Shown here: one piece after another, positions 50,180 to 59,683 of the stretch
Layout of the letters: each line of letters begins with the position of its first letter
Position numbering within the stretch: position 1 is the stretch's first letter
Assembly: GCA_937890835.1 (NCBI GenBank)
Contig: CALADF010000044.1
Span: 62,001 to 126,000 of the forward strand
Direction: 5' to 3'
DNA length: 64,000 bases
From: an uncultured bacterium
GTDB lineage: Bacteria > Actinomycetota > Coriobacteriia > Coriobacteriales > Eggerthellaceae
Program-made: the position numbers and the translations under genes
The notes under the pieces: generated by a model
The model's input: only the letters and a program-made list of their open reading frames with translations
Told to the model about the DNA's origin: nothing
The model's database searches: none

Positions 50180-52576
50180 ATGGCAAAAGGAGAGTCTTTC
50201 GTCTACACCTGCTGTCCAGGTTGGGGCGACCATGAGTTCTGCGCGATCAAGACCATCGTGAAGGATGGGAAGATCGTTCGTACCGAAAAGCCGTGCTACA
50301 CGGGTGCCGAGGCGGATGAGGGCTACATCTGCCAAAAAGGCGTCATGTCGTGTCGACAGCCTTACAATCCGAAGAGGCTGCTCTATCCGCTCAAGCGCGT
50401 AGGGGATCGTGGTGAAGGGAAATGGGAGCAGATCAGCTGGGATCAGGCGCTTGACGAGATTGCGGCGAAGCTGCTCGAGCTGAGGGAGAAGTACGGACCC
50501 GAATCTCTTGCTATGTGGGACATTGTCGCATCGGTTCCGCCGTCCCAGGGCCTTGCCGCGCTGCTCGCCTCTCGCTTCATGGGGCTGTGGGGCGCCTCCG
50601 ACCCCGTCCAAGGTTACGGCCTCGACAACGGCCCGTTCTACGCGGCGTTTTTCGACATGGGCAACTTTTACAAGTACATGACCACCGACCCGAAGAACTT
50701 CGACACGTCGGACTACATCATCGTCTGGGGGGCGAACCCCATCGAGAACCAGCAGCGAATCGCCAAACATCTCGTCGAGGCGAAGTCGAACGGCGCGAAG
50801 ATTGTCGACATTGGCCTTTTGTTCGACGGCACGGCAGGATTCGCCGACGAGTTCATTCCCGTGCGTCCGGGTTCTGACCCCGCGCTGTCCCTCACTATGG
50901 CGAACTTGATCATCCAAAGCGGTCGCTATAAGAAGGATTTTCTCCTCGCGTACACGGTCGCGCCTTTCCTCGTGCGCGATGACGACAACATGTTCATGCG
51001 GGATGCAGGCGGGAATTACCTGGTTTGGGACGAACAGCAAGGTTGCCCCGTTGCCATGATGCCAGGCGAGCAGGCTTCTCCCTGCGCGGCCATGGAGCTT
51101 GACGGAGCGCACGTGGTGGATGGCGTGGCGTGCAAGACGGCGTTCGCCCGATTGCGCGAGCATCTGGCGACTTACACGCCCGAGTGGCAGCAGACGATAA
51201 CCGGGGTGGCCCCCGAGGTCGTGAAGCGCTTGACCGACGAGTACGTGGCAGCTCCGAATGCCTACATCTTCGGCGCGCTGGGCTTGCGCTATCAGAACCA
51301 GGGCGAGAGCTACCGCTCGTTCTATCTTCTCGGCATGCTCACCGGTAACCTGGGGCGCCCGGGTGCAGGCGTCACATCCGAGATGCTTCCCTCGGGTTTC
51401 CCCATGGCGTTCAACGACGCGCCCATCACCATGCCGCTCGGCAAAGAGGGCTACAAGGGCAAGATGATGCGCCAAAACGAGTTCATCAACCAGGTCATCA
51501 GCCAAGAGCCCTATCCCATCAAAGCATTCTGGGTGGTGGCGGGCAACCCTGTGCACAATTGCCCGAATCGCGGCCTTTGGCTCGATGAGATATTCCCCCA
51601 GATGGAGCTTATCGTCGACGTTGATATTTGGATGACCGATACCGGCCAGTACGCCGATTACGTGCTTCCCGATTGCATGCCGTTCGAGCGCTACGAGTTG
51701 GTCGCCGCCGCCGCGTACAACCACATCGTGTTGCAGGAGCCGGCGATCGAGCCGCAGGGGGAGGCGAAAGACCCCACTTTCCTTTACAGCGAGCTGGCCA
51801 AGCGCGTCGGCTTCGGCGAGTACTTCGACAAGACCGCGGAGGAATGGATCGCGATAAGGCTGCAGTCGAAGTGGCCGATGATAGCGGGCATTCAGCCGCC
51901 GCTCACCTACGAGCGGCTGAAGGAGGAGAAAGTCGTTCGCGCCGCCACGCCGCCTGTGGCATGGGATCCGTTCATGGGCATGCAGTTCGACACGCCTTCC
52001 CGTCGTTTGGAGTTCTACTGCGAGCGCTTGGTGCCGGTGAACGCGCAGATAGCTTCTTATATCGAGCCGCTCGAGGCGCCGACGCTCACGAGCCTGGGCA
52101 ACGGCACCGCAAAGGGGAAATATCATTTCTTTAGCGGCCGCCAGCGCTTCTTCATGCAGTCGATGTTCACTGACGACCCCGTTATGGCCGACTTATCGGG
52201 AGGGTATCCGACGGGCCGCATCAACCCGATCGACGCCGAGGCGGAGGGCATCGTCGACGGCGACAAGGTGGAGATCTACAACGAGCGCGGTCATGTGACT
52301 ATCGAGATGAAGCTCGATCAGCAGATTCCTCCCGGAACCGTGCAGTGTTGGTTTGGATGGCGTCACGATGCGTTCGAGGACGGCATGTACTCCGAGCTCA
52401 TCCCCGCTCTCGGCAGCGATTACACGCTCGATGACCGCTCGCGTCATTGGGACAAATGCGTGCGGGAAATAGGCGGCTATCAAGCCGGCTTCGGAACGGG
52501 CGGCATCGGCGGCATGGCGGGTTCGTGGGACACCATTTGGGATTGCGCGTGCGATATCCGCAAGGTGGGGGAGTAG
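50180..52576 (+). CDS. Cytoplasmic DMSO-reductase-superfamily molybdopterin oxidoreductase or transferase
   Basis: A 798-residue bis-MGD enzyme with no Tat signal, so it should be cytoplasmic. Residues 11-58 resemble the usual N-terminal [4Fe-4S] domain, but the ligand spacing is odd: CCPGWGDHEFC, then Cys51 in EGYICQKG; the second canonical Cys is replaced by Asp17 or His18. KWEQISWDQALDEIAAKL follows. No Cys, SeCys or Ser is obvious at the Mo-ligand region (GYGLDNGPF, residues 145-153), leaving Asp149 as a candidate. The molybdopterin-binding C-terminal domain includes YHFFSGRQRFFMQSMF. The best general resemblance is to acetylene hydratase, pyrogallol transhydroxylase and gut catechol dehydroxylases; the substrate is unknown. 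Confidence 0.87.
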   Translation: MAKGESFVYTCCPGWGDHEFCAIKTIVKDGKIVRTEKPCYTGAEADEGYICQKGVMSCRQPYNPKRLLYPLKRVGDRGEGKWEQISWDQALDEIAAKLLELREKYGPESLAMWDIVASVPPSQGLAALLASRFMGLWGASDPVQGYGLDNGPFYAAFFDMGNFYKYMTTDPKNFDTSDYIIVWGANPIENQQRIAKHLVEAKSNGAKIVDIGLLFDGTAGFADEFIPVRPGSDPALSLTMANLIIQSGRYKKDFLLAYTVAPFLVRDDDNMFMRDAGGNYLVWDEQQGCPVAMMPGEQASPCAAMELDGAHVVDGVACKTAFARLREHLATYTPEWQQTITGVAPEVVKRLTDEYVAAPNAYIFGALGLRYQNQGESYRSFYLLGMLTGNLGRPGAGVTSEMLPSGFPMAFNDAPITMPLGKEGYKGKMMRQNEFINQVISQEPYPIKAFWVVAGNPVHNCPNRGLWLDEIFPQMELIVDVDIWMTDTGQYADYVLPDCMPFERYELVAAAAYNHIVLQEPAIEPQGEAKDPTFLYSELAKRVGFGEYFDKTAEEWIAIRLQSKWPMIAGIQPPLTYERLKEEKVVRAATPPVAWDPFMGMQFDTPSRRLEFYCERLVPVNAQIASYIEPLEAPTLTSLGNGTAKGKYHFFSGRQRFFMQSMFTDDPVMADLSGGYPTGRINPIDAEAEGIVDGDKVEIYNERGHVTIEMKLDQQIPPGTVQCWFGWRHDAFEDGMYSELIPALGSDYTLDDRSRHWDKCVREIGGYQAGFGTGGIGGMAGSWDTIWDCACDIRKVGE

Positions 52577-52585
52577 GAGGACGAC

Positions 52586-52984
52586 ATGGACGAGAAGACG
52601 ATCTTGGTCAATCTTCAGCGTTGCACGGGCTGCTGGACCTGTTCTCTTGCCTGCAAGGTGGGAAACCATCTGCCCGACGACGAGTTCTGGCTCACGGTGC
52701 GCACCCAGGGAAGCGGCGAGGGCATTGACCGCCCCGCTGGGGTTTGGCCCGATCTCCATATGAGCTGGATTCCCGTTTGGTCTCAAAAATGCGTGCGCTG
52801 TCCGTCGCGTATCGCTGAGGGGGAGGCTCCGTATTGCGTGAACTGTTGCCCGAACAAGGCTCTCTGCATAGGCGCTGAGGCCGAGGCGGAGGTCGAGCGC
52901 CTGCGCCAGAAGGGTTTTAGGATCTTCCGTCTTCCCGCGTGGGAGAACTCGGCGCCGAACGTGGTGTACGCGTCGAAGGGGTAG
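52586..52984 (+). CDS. Small two-cluster ferredoxin subunit of the Mo enzyme
   Basis: A 132-residue iron-sulfur protein starting 9 bases after the Mo enzyme stop. The first cluster motif is RCTGCWTCSLACKVGN (C-x2-C-x2-C-x3-C). The second group is QKCVRCPSRIAEGEAPYC followed by VNCCPNKAL. It is much shorter than a DmsB-type subunit (about 200 residues with four clusters), so it lacks half of the usual chain. It probably feeds electrons to the Mo enzyme from a soluble carrier, as no membrane anchor gene is present. Confidence 0.9.
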   Translation: MDEKTILVNLQRCTGCWTCSLACKVGNHLPDDEFWLTVRTQGSGEGIDRPAGVWPDLHMSWIPVWSQKCVRCPSRIAEGEAPYCVNCCPNKALCIGAEAEAEVERLRQKGFRIFRLPAWENSAPNVVYASKG

Positions 52985-53059
52985 CGGCTCGGGGCGAGCC
53001 GAGGGTTTGATGCCTGCGAAGCGTGCTCTTTGAAGGCTCGGTGAGTCTTGAATCGAATC

Positions 53060-53088
53060 GGGGGAGCGTCGTTCGAAAGCGCTCCCCC
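53060..53088. terminator. Bidirectional-type terminator between the Mo-enzyme and fdh operons
   Basis: GGGGGAGCG (53060-53068) pairs perfectly with CGCTCCCCC (53080-53088), followed by TGCTTTGTCTTC on the plus strand. It lies in the convergent gap between the two operons and may serve both. Confidence 0.75.
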
Positions 53089-53123
53089 TGCTTTGTCTTC
53101 GCTATGCGCGTGTTCGTACGAGC

Positions 53124-55892
53124 CTACGCTTTCTCCACGCGCACGGCGCATACCTTGTACTCAGGCACCTTGCAGGTGTCGTCGAGAGCGGCGACGGTAA
53201 GCCAGTTGGCGTTGCCGTCTTGGAAGTGGAAGGGCATCCAGGTTTCCCCGGGATGCGTTTTCCCCGAGACGCGCGCCCGCGTGGTTATCTGCCCGCGGCG
53301 CGAGCTCACGCGCACCTCGTCTCCATCGACGACGCCGAGCTTTTCGGCGTCAACGGTGTTGATCTCGATGAACGACGTGTTGCCGATCTCCTCAAGACCC
53401 GCCGTCCTGCCCGTCATGGCGCAGGCGTTATATTGATGCAACACGCGTCCGGTTGACATCAAAAGCGGGTAGCTCTCGTCGGTCGTCTCGGCGGAGGGTC
53501 GGTAATTGGCGGTCGAGTAGATCGCCTTGCCGCGGGCGAAGGTTCCCACGTGCATGATGGGCGTGCCCGGATGCTCGGGGGTGGGGCAGGGCCATTGCAG
53601 TCCGCGGCCCGCCACCTCGGCGCTGTCGAGGCGCGCGTGGCTGATGCCGCCGTAAGAGGGCGTGAGCGATGCGATCTCGTCCATGATCTCGGCGGCGCTC
53701 AGGTGCGGCTGCGCGTAGCCCATGCGGTTCATGATCTCGGTGAGTATCTCGGTATCGGGCTTGGCTCCCTCGGGGCCGGCCACCGCCTTGCGCACGCGCT
53801 GGACGCGGCGCTCGGTGTTGGTGAAGGTGCCCTCCTTCTCCGCGTAGCTGTATCCGGGCAGCACGACGTCGGCGTACCGAGCCGTCTCCGTGAGGAAGAG
53901 CTCGTCGACCACGAGAAACTCGAGCGATTCGAGCGCACGGATGACGTGCGTCGTGTCGGGATCGCTGCGAACGGGGTCCTCGCCGCAGATGAACAGGCCC
54001 TTGATGCGCCCCTCGGCGGCTGCGGGCAGCACCTCGGTCGAGCGAAGTCCGGTTACGGGCGAGATCTCAACGCCCCAAGCGGCTTCGAACTTCGCGCGCG
54101 CCTCGGGGTTGGCGACCTTCTGGTACCCCGTCAGATCACCCGGCATCGCTCCCATGTCGCATGCGCCCTGGACGTTGTTCTGCCCGCGGATGGGGTTCAC
54201 ACCGCAGCCGCGACGTCCGAGCTTGCCGTTAACGAGCGCGATGTTGGACAGCGACATGACGCCTTCGGTGCCGGTTGAGTGCTCGGCGACGCCGAGGCAG
54301 TACATGATAGCGGCGCGCTCCGCGCTGCCGTAGAGCTTCGCCGCCGAGACGAGGTCGCGTGCGTCGATGTGGCAGATCTCCGCCACGCGCTCGGGCGTGT
54401 AGGGCTTCACCATCTCGGCGAGCTCGGCGAATCCCTCGGTGCGCTCGCCGACGAACCCCTCGTCGACGAGCCCTTCGCGGATGAGCACGTGAACCATGCC
54501 GTTGGCGAATGCCACGTTGGTGCCGGGGCGGATCTTCAGGTGGATGTCGGCGTGCGCCGCCAAGCCGATGTCGCGGGGATCCACCACAATGAGGTGGGCT
54601 CCCTCCTCGACGGCACGCCGGATCTGCATGCCGAGGACGGGATGCGCCTCCTCGGGGTTCGATCCGATGAGCAGCATCACGTCGGAGTCGGTCGTGATGT
54701 CCTCGATGGTGTTCGTCATGGCTCCGGAGCCGAGTGTCGTTGCCAGACCGGCAACGGTAGGGGCGTGTCAAACACGTGCGCAGTTGTCGACGTTGTTCGT
54801 CCCGAACGCGCAGCGCGCCATCTTCTGGAGCAGGTAGACGTCCTCGTTGGTCGAACGGGAGCAGGCGAACGCCGCGAGCGCGTCCCCGCCGTGCTCGCGC
54901 TTGATGGCGGAGAGCTTTTCGGCGACGAGCGTGAGCGCCTCGTCCCAGGTCGCTTCCTCGAACTCGCCCGTCTCGGGGTTTTTGACGAGCGGCGTTTTCA
55001 GCCTGTCAGCCGATCCGACGAAGTCGAAGCTTCCCGAGCGCCCCTTCACGCACAGGCGTCCCTTGTTCGAAGGACCCTGCGCCGCGTAGGCGTCGACGAT
55101 GCGGTTGTCTTTCGCGACCAGCTCGAGCTGGCAGCCCACGGCGCAGTGCGGGCAGGTGGTCAGCGTCGTGTCGACCTCCCAGGAGCGATACTCGGCGCGG
55201 CGCTTCTCGGCGAGGGCGCCCGTGGGGCAGGCCTGCGCGCAGCAGCCGCACGATTCGCATGACGTCGTCTTCCAGTCGGGGCCGAACGGCGCGAGGATGG
55301 TCGTGCGCGTGCCGCGTTTGCCCGCCTGCAGCGTGTGGTTGCGGGCGAGGTTGTTGCATGCGCCCACGCAGCGCTGGCATCGGATGCACAGGTTGGGGTT
55401 GTACGTCAAAAACGGGTTCGAGTCGAGGACGGGCTCGCGTTCATAGCTGATGTCGAAGGTGGGCGTGTCGATGCCGACCTCGCGGCAGACGTCTTGAAGT
55501 TCGCACGACCCGTTTCTCTTGCAGGAGAAGCAGTAGTTGACGGAGTTCAGGCCGTGCTCGGAGATGATGAGGTCGAGCGCGGTCTTGCGCGAGAACATCA
55601 CACGTTCCGAATCGGTTGTGACCACCATGCCCTCCGCCGCTTTCGTGCTGCACGCGGGCATGAGCGCGCCCGCGCCTTCGACTTCCACGACGCAAACACG
55701 GCATGAGCTGATGGCGCTCACGTCGCGCAGGAAGCACAGCGTGGGGATGCGGATGCCCGCCTCCTCCGCGGCGTCGAGGATGGTCGCGCCGTCGGCCACG
55801 TTGACGGAGACCCCGTCGATCGTGAGCGTGACGGTCTTCTCGGACGCGCGTTCGTCGGCGAGCGCGGCGAGCGTGGTTCGTTCGTTATTCAT
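53124..55892 (-). CDS. fdhA: Selenocysteine-containing NAD(P)-linked formate dehydrogenase, large subunit
   Basis: A single 922-residue protein, read through an in-frame TGA at 54768-54770 as selenocysteine 375. The context CARV-U-HAPTVAG matches the FdhF active site. Domains in order: NuoG-type [2Fe-2S] (CFLRDVSAISSCRVC, near residue 53), His/Cys site (NYCFSCKRNGSCELQDVC), two ferredoxin sites (CIRCQRCVGACN; CESCGCCAQACPTGAL), the FdhF-type [4Fe-4S] (CPHCAVGCQLELV), then the molybdopterin domains, ending with the MGD-binding tail. It oxidises formate to CO2 or the reverse. The start ATG at 55892 overlaps fdhB's stop by 8 bases. A naive gene caller would split it at the TGA and use ATG 54719. 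Confidence 0.93.
54739..54770 (-). promoter_or_regulatory. SECIS element for selenocysteine insertion
   Basis: From the TGA the minus strand reads CAC GCC CCT ACC GTT GCC GGT CTG GCA AC. GTTGCC pairs with GGCAAC around the loop GGTCT. The loop sequence and its distance from the TGA match my recollection of the E. coli fdhF SECIS, whose apical loop also reads GGUCU. SelB should bind here. Confidence 0.9.
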
Positions 55893-57723
55893 ACTGGGTC
55901 CTTCCTCCCACCTGGGTTCCGCAGCCGAAGAAATCGCAGCGCAAACAGCGCCCGCATTCCTGGGCGGCCTCTTCGGCGCTCATCTCGAGTTCGACGGCAT
56001 CGAAATCGAGCTTTCTCTCGCGGGCGGGTCGCTCGGCTATGCTGACACGGCCGGTGGGGGTGCGGTTGTTGGGGCGCGGCGCGGGAGCCTCGACGCCGCA
56101 GTTGAGCTTGTGGTCGTAACCGAGGAAGTTGTCGATGTTGCGGGCGGCCACTTTGCCTGCGGCGATGGCGCGGATGACCGTCGCCGGGCCCGTTTGGCAG
56201 TCGCCGCCGGTGAACACGTTGTCGAAGCCCTCGGCGGCGAGCATGTCGTCGGCTGCGAATCTTCCACGCTCCGCCGTCATGCCGAACTGTTCGAAGGGGT
56301 CCACGACGACGGCCTGGCCGACCGCGACCAGCACGATGTCCGCCTCGATGCGGCGTTCGGGCTTGCTTGCGTTCAGCGGTGCGGGCCGTCCCCCGCGTAC
56401 GGGCCCGATCATCTGCGGCTGCGTGATGAGGGCGCGCACGCGACCCTGCTCGTCGGCTTCGATGCGCACGGGGGATTCGAGCGCGATCATCTCCACGCCC
56501 TCGGCGATGGCGCTTTCGATTTCTTCGTCAAGCGCGGTCATGTCCTCGACGCGGCGGCGGTAGACGATGGACACCTCAGCGGCGCCTGCTCTCACCGAGG
56601 TGCGCGCGCAGTCCATCGCGACGTTGCCGCCGCCGATGACGACGACTCGCTTGCCGGTGAAGTCGGGGTAGTCTCCGTCGCCGATCGAGCCGAGCAGTTC
56701 GACGGCGGAGGCGACGCCGCGCGAGTCGGCTCCTTCGATGTCGAGTTTCTTGCCCTCATCGGCGCCGATGGCGACGTAGACGGCGTCGTGGCTTTTCGAG
56801 AGCTTCTCCATGGCCGCGGCGTCGATGCGCACGCCGAGGTGCGCGTTGATGGCACCTGCGGACAGTATGGCCGCGACGTCCTCGTCGAGGCGCTCGCGCG
56901 GGAAGCGATAGGCGGGGATGCCGTAGCGCATCATGCCGCCGAAGGATTTCTTCGCCTCGAAGACGTCCACCTCATGCCCCATGAGGGCGAGGAAGTAGGC
57001 GCAGGTCAAACCCGACGGGCCTCCTCCGACGACGGCGATGCGACGTCCGGTTGCCGCCGAGGGCGCGGGCGTGGGAACCCGGTCGGCCCGTGCTTGATCG
57101 ACGGCGTATTTCTTGATGCCGCGGATGTTGATGGCGGCGTCGATGAGCTTGCGGCGGCAGCCGGCTTCGCAGGGGTGCTCGCATACGAACGCGCAGGCGG
57201 TGGGGAACGGGTTGTCTTTGCGCACCATGTTCACGGCGCCGGCGCAGTCGCCTTCTCCGACCAGCGCGATGTAAGCGGGGACGTTGACGTGCGCGGGGCA
57301 TTTGGTTTCGCAGGGAAGCGTCTGGCCGACGCCCTTCTGGCAGAAGCGCTCCTTGATGTGCTTCTCGTATTCCGACGCATACGCCTCGAGGCCGTCGAGG
57401 ACCACGCGTCCGGCGACGTATCCGATGGCGCAGTCCGAGGCGTCGTGCGCGAACGTCGCGAGCATGCGGATCTGATCCATGGTGGTCTCGTCGGCTTCGC
57501 ATCTGCCCACGCTGTGGAGCAGTTTCGCGAGTTGCGGCAGGCCGTCGCGGCAGGGCGCGCACTTGCCGCAGGTTTGCGCGGCGGCGGCTTCGAGCAGCGC
57601 CGCCTGCACGGCGATGGGACAGGTTCCGGGTGGGGTGGCTTCGATGCGCCGCGCGTATGCGTCGAGCCCTGCGCTGACGCGAGCGTCGTCGGCGGATCGA
57701 GGCGCGATGGATGAAGTGCTCAC
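55885..57723 (-). CDS. fdhB: GltD-like NAD(P)/FAD subunit of formate dehydrogenase
   Basis: A 612-residue flavoprotein. Residues ~45-65 carry a NuoF-type [4Fe-4S] motif (TCGKCAPCRDGLPQL). Residues ~135-220 form a GltD-like iron-sulfur region (CPAHVNVPAYIALV; CAFVCEHPCEAGC). Two dinucleotide-binding loops follow (VVGGGPSGLTCAYFLALMG; VVIGGGNVAMDCARTSVRAG). The C-terminus has further Cys (CGRCLRCDFFGC). It should pass electrons between NAD(P)H and the Sec subunit. GTG 57723 has GAGAGG 6 bases upstream. Its stop overlaps the start of fdhA by 8 bases, so the two are coupled. No NuoE-like third subunit is present. Confidence 0.9.
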   Translation of the reverse strand: MSTSSIAPRSADDARVSAGLDAYARRIEATPPGTCPIAVQAALLEAAAAQTCGKCAPCRDGLPQLAKLLHSVGRCEADETTMDQIRMLATFAHDASDCAIGYVAGRVVLDGLEAYASEYEKHIKERFCQKGVGQTLPCETKCPAHVNVPAYIALVGEGDCAGAVNMVRKDNPFPTACAFVCEHPCEAGCRRKLIDAAINIRGIKKYAVDQARADRVPTPAPSAATGRRIAVVGGGPSGLTCAYFLALMGHEVDVFEAKKSFGGMMRYGIPAYRFPRERLDEDVAAILSAGAINAHLGVRIDAAAMEKLSKSHDAVYVAIGADEGKKLDIEGADSRGVASAVELLGSIGDGDYPDFTGKRVVVIGGGNVAMDCARTSVRAGAAEVSIVYRRRVEDMTALDEEIESAIAEGVEMIALESPVRIEADEQGRVRALITQPQMIGPVRGGRPAPLNASKPERRIEADIVLVAVGQAVVVDPFEQFGMTAERGRFAADDMLAAEGFDNVFTGGDCQTGPATVIRAIAAGKVAARNIDNFLGYDHKLNCGVEAPAPRPNNRTPTGRVSIAERPARERKLDFDAVELEMSAEEAAQECGRCLRCDFFGCGTQVGGRTQYE

Positions 57724-57983
57724 GGGTTACCTCTCGTCTCTCGTCTCGTTTTCAAGACAGCGTTGCGTCTTGCGAGCGCAACGGATCGAATCGTCGTACG
57801 CCATCGCTTCGCGCTCGTCGTTTGCGTGAAAGCGCGTTTTGAAGCGTTGCAATCTGCAGGCGAATGACAAGATGCAACATGATAGCGTGACTCGGACACC
57901 ACTATGTTAAGCGGTCGTTTCGCGGCGCGATTCGAACTCTTTGGGGTTTTCGAGAACCGGGTTGCCGTGCGCTGCACCCGGTT

Positions 57984-58631
57984 TTACGCGCGCGGCGCCT
58001 CGATGATGCGCCTCTCGGTTACGACGAGGCTCACCGCGCGGTCGTGCTCTTCGACAACCCCCTTAGCGGCAAGGCTTTCGAGAAGGTGCGATTCGCGGCA
58101 GAGTCCTACCGTCGTGCCGGGGAAGGAGGGGAGGAACGTGTCGTAGAAACCTCCTCCGTACCCGATGCGCAAGCCGGCTTCGTCGAAGGCGAGCGCAGGG
58201 ACGATGGCGAGCGCTCGGGCGTGCTTGAGCGTGTTGGGGCGGATGAGGGTGTCGTCTTCATCGGGGGGCTCCTCGATGCCGAACGAGCTGGTGGCGAGCC
58301 CGTCGAGCCCCTTCACGAGGTGCCAGCTCATTTCCCGTGTTCCCGGAACGCAACGAGGCAGCGCGACGCGCTTCCCGTCGGCGATGGCGCGCATGACGAG
58401 GTCTCGCGTGTCGACCTCGCGCTCCGTCGAAAGGTAGGTGAGGATGATCTCGCATTTCTCGTACTCGCTCGTTTCGACAAGGCGCTCGCAAATGGCCGCA
58501 TCGATTGCCGCACGTTCGTCGGCGGGGATTGCCGCGCGCGAGGCCTTGAGGCGCGCGCGAAGGTTCGACTTGCGCGTCGTCTCGCCGCGCGGGATTGCGG
58601 CTTCAGCTTTATCGTGCTTCGCTTTTTCCAT
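57984..58631 (-). CDS. 5-formyltetrahydrofolate cyclo-ligase
   Basis: A 215-residue ATP-dependent enzyme turning 5-formyl-THF into 5,10-methenyl-THF. Motifs are KSNLRARLKASRAAIPADER at the N-terminus, ILTYLSTEREVDTRDLV and the nucleotide/folate loop LRIGYGGGFYDTFLPSF. AGGAGCG precedes the ATG. It lies upstream of fdhB in the same direction with a 260-bp gap, so cotranscription is possible but not shown. The neighbourhood fits a link between formate and folate-bound one-carbon units. Confidence 0.92.
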   Translation of the reverse strand: MEKAKHDKAEAAIPRGETTRKSNLRARLKASRAAIPADERAAIDAAICERLVETSEYEKCEIILTYLSTEREVDTRDLVMRAIADGKRVALPRCVPGTREMSWHLVKGLDGLATSSFGIEEPPDEDDTLIRPNTLKHARALAIVPALAFDEAGLRIGYGGGFYDTFLPSFPGTTVGLCRESHLLESLAAKGVVEEHDRAVSLVVTERRIIEAPRA

Positions 58632-58963
58632 GGGCGCTCCTGTCGTCGGGGGGGTTTGCTTTCAAGGATAGGCCTCCCGTTTCGCAGCGCGCAACCGCCG
58701 CTTGAGCCGACGCTGCGTGCGGCTGCTTTTCATCGGCTTGCGCTTTACCGTCGCGTCGGTTCGCGTGCGAGCGCGGTGTTCGCCTTTTCTCCGGACGACA
58801 GCCCTTTCGCCCGTAAAGTGCGCTGTTCGTTACAATATCGATACCAAAAATGACATAGGGCGTTGCTATTCGGGCGATATAGGCAAAAATGGGCGTGTCT
58901 GGTGAACCTTGACCGCATCAGACGCAAGTTCGTGACGTATCAATCGCGGGGGTCGTTCCATCT
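58632..58963. other. Gene-free divergent gap
   Basis: About 330 bp. The right half is AT-richer; TTACAATATCGATACC near 58829-58845 includes TACAAT, a possible -10 for the LytTR gene. No good -35 is seen. A short frame beginning near 58745 is not convincing. Nothing else is recognisable. Confidence 0.4.
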
Positions 58964-59683
58964 ATGCACAGCGTTGCCATCGTCGAAGATCAGCCCGATC
59001 AGGCCGAGTTCATCGCGCAGAGCGTGGAGCGGTTTCGCGAGTATGTCGACACGCACGTCATGAGCTTCTCGAGCGCCGACGAGCTTGCCGAATACCTGGA
59101 TGAAGGCAATGTCGTCGACATTTGCTTCATGGACATCGATCTTGGCGCGGGCGGAGGTTTCGAGGACGGCATCGACGCGGTGAAGAGGCTGTTTCCCGAA
59201 GGTTGCTCGACGCAGGTGATTTACGTCACCGGGCATTTGCGCTACTGCACTCCGGTGTACGAGACGGATCACACGTACCTTATTTCCAAGCCTATTCAGA
59301 GTGCCGACTTCGACGCGGCGGTTTCTAAAGCGCTTCACAACCTTAATACGCGAAAGTCCAGGCCGCTCGCCATCATATCGAGGGGCAAGATCGTCGCGCT
59401 GCCGCCGAGCAAGATCGCCTTCGTTGAAAGCGCGCGGCGCAAAGCTATATTGCACACGAGCGACGAGGTGATCGAGACCTACGCGAAGCTGTCGGATCTC
59501 GCCCACGACCTGCCCGACGTGTTCATCCAATGCCACAAAAGCTACCTGGTCAACATGGCGTTCGTGCATGAGTTGAGCGCGCGGTCGTTGCGTCTCACCA
59601 TCGGGGGAACTTTGCCCGTCAGCCGTCAGCGTAGCTCTGCGGTGCGCGAGGCGTACCTTGAATATCTTCGCTCGCGCCTGTAG
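58964..59683 (+). CDS. LytTR-family response regulator (AgrA/LytR-like)
   Basis: A 239-residue two-domain regulator. The receiver domain starts VAIVEDQPDQAEFIAQSVER and has the phospho-acceptor Asp in DICFMDIDLG (near residue 57), and Lys in YLISKPIQ. The LytTR DNA-binding domain starts near residue 145 and contains IVALPPSKIAFVESARRKA and VFIQCHKSYLVNM. Such regulators work with AgrC-like kinases; none is adjacent, but a split one lies at 30770-32663. Another candidate target, lrgAB (10356-11609), belongs to a LytTR-regulated family elsewhere. The ribosome site is weak. Confidence 0.92.
   Translation: MHSVAIVEDQPDQAEFIAQSVERFREYVDTHVMSFSSADELAEYLDEGNVVDICFMDIDLGAGGGFEDGIDAVKRLFPEGCSTQVIYVTGHLRYCTPVYETDHTYLISKPIQSADFDAAVSKALHNLNTRKSRPLAIISRGKIVALPPSKIAFVESARRKAILHTSDEVIETYAKLSDLAHDLPDVFIQCHKSYLVNMAFVHELSARSLRLTIGGTLPVSRQRSSAVREAYLEYLRSRL

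Noticed and set aside
50060..52126. 688-codon minus-strand frame opposite the Mo enzyme
   Set aside because: Shadow of the well-supported plus-strand enzyme; no start signal, no domain.
53124..54719. Independent 531-residue oxidoreductase starting at ATG 54719
   Set aside because: It is the part of fdhA after the selenocysteine UGA; same frame, and the 16 codons between the UGA and this ATG match the FdhF active-site region.
55537..57714. 725-codon plus-strand frame opposite fdhA/fdhB
   Set aside because: Composition is Gly/Val/Asp/His-rich without motifs; fdhB is unambiguous on the minus strand.
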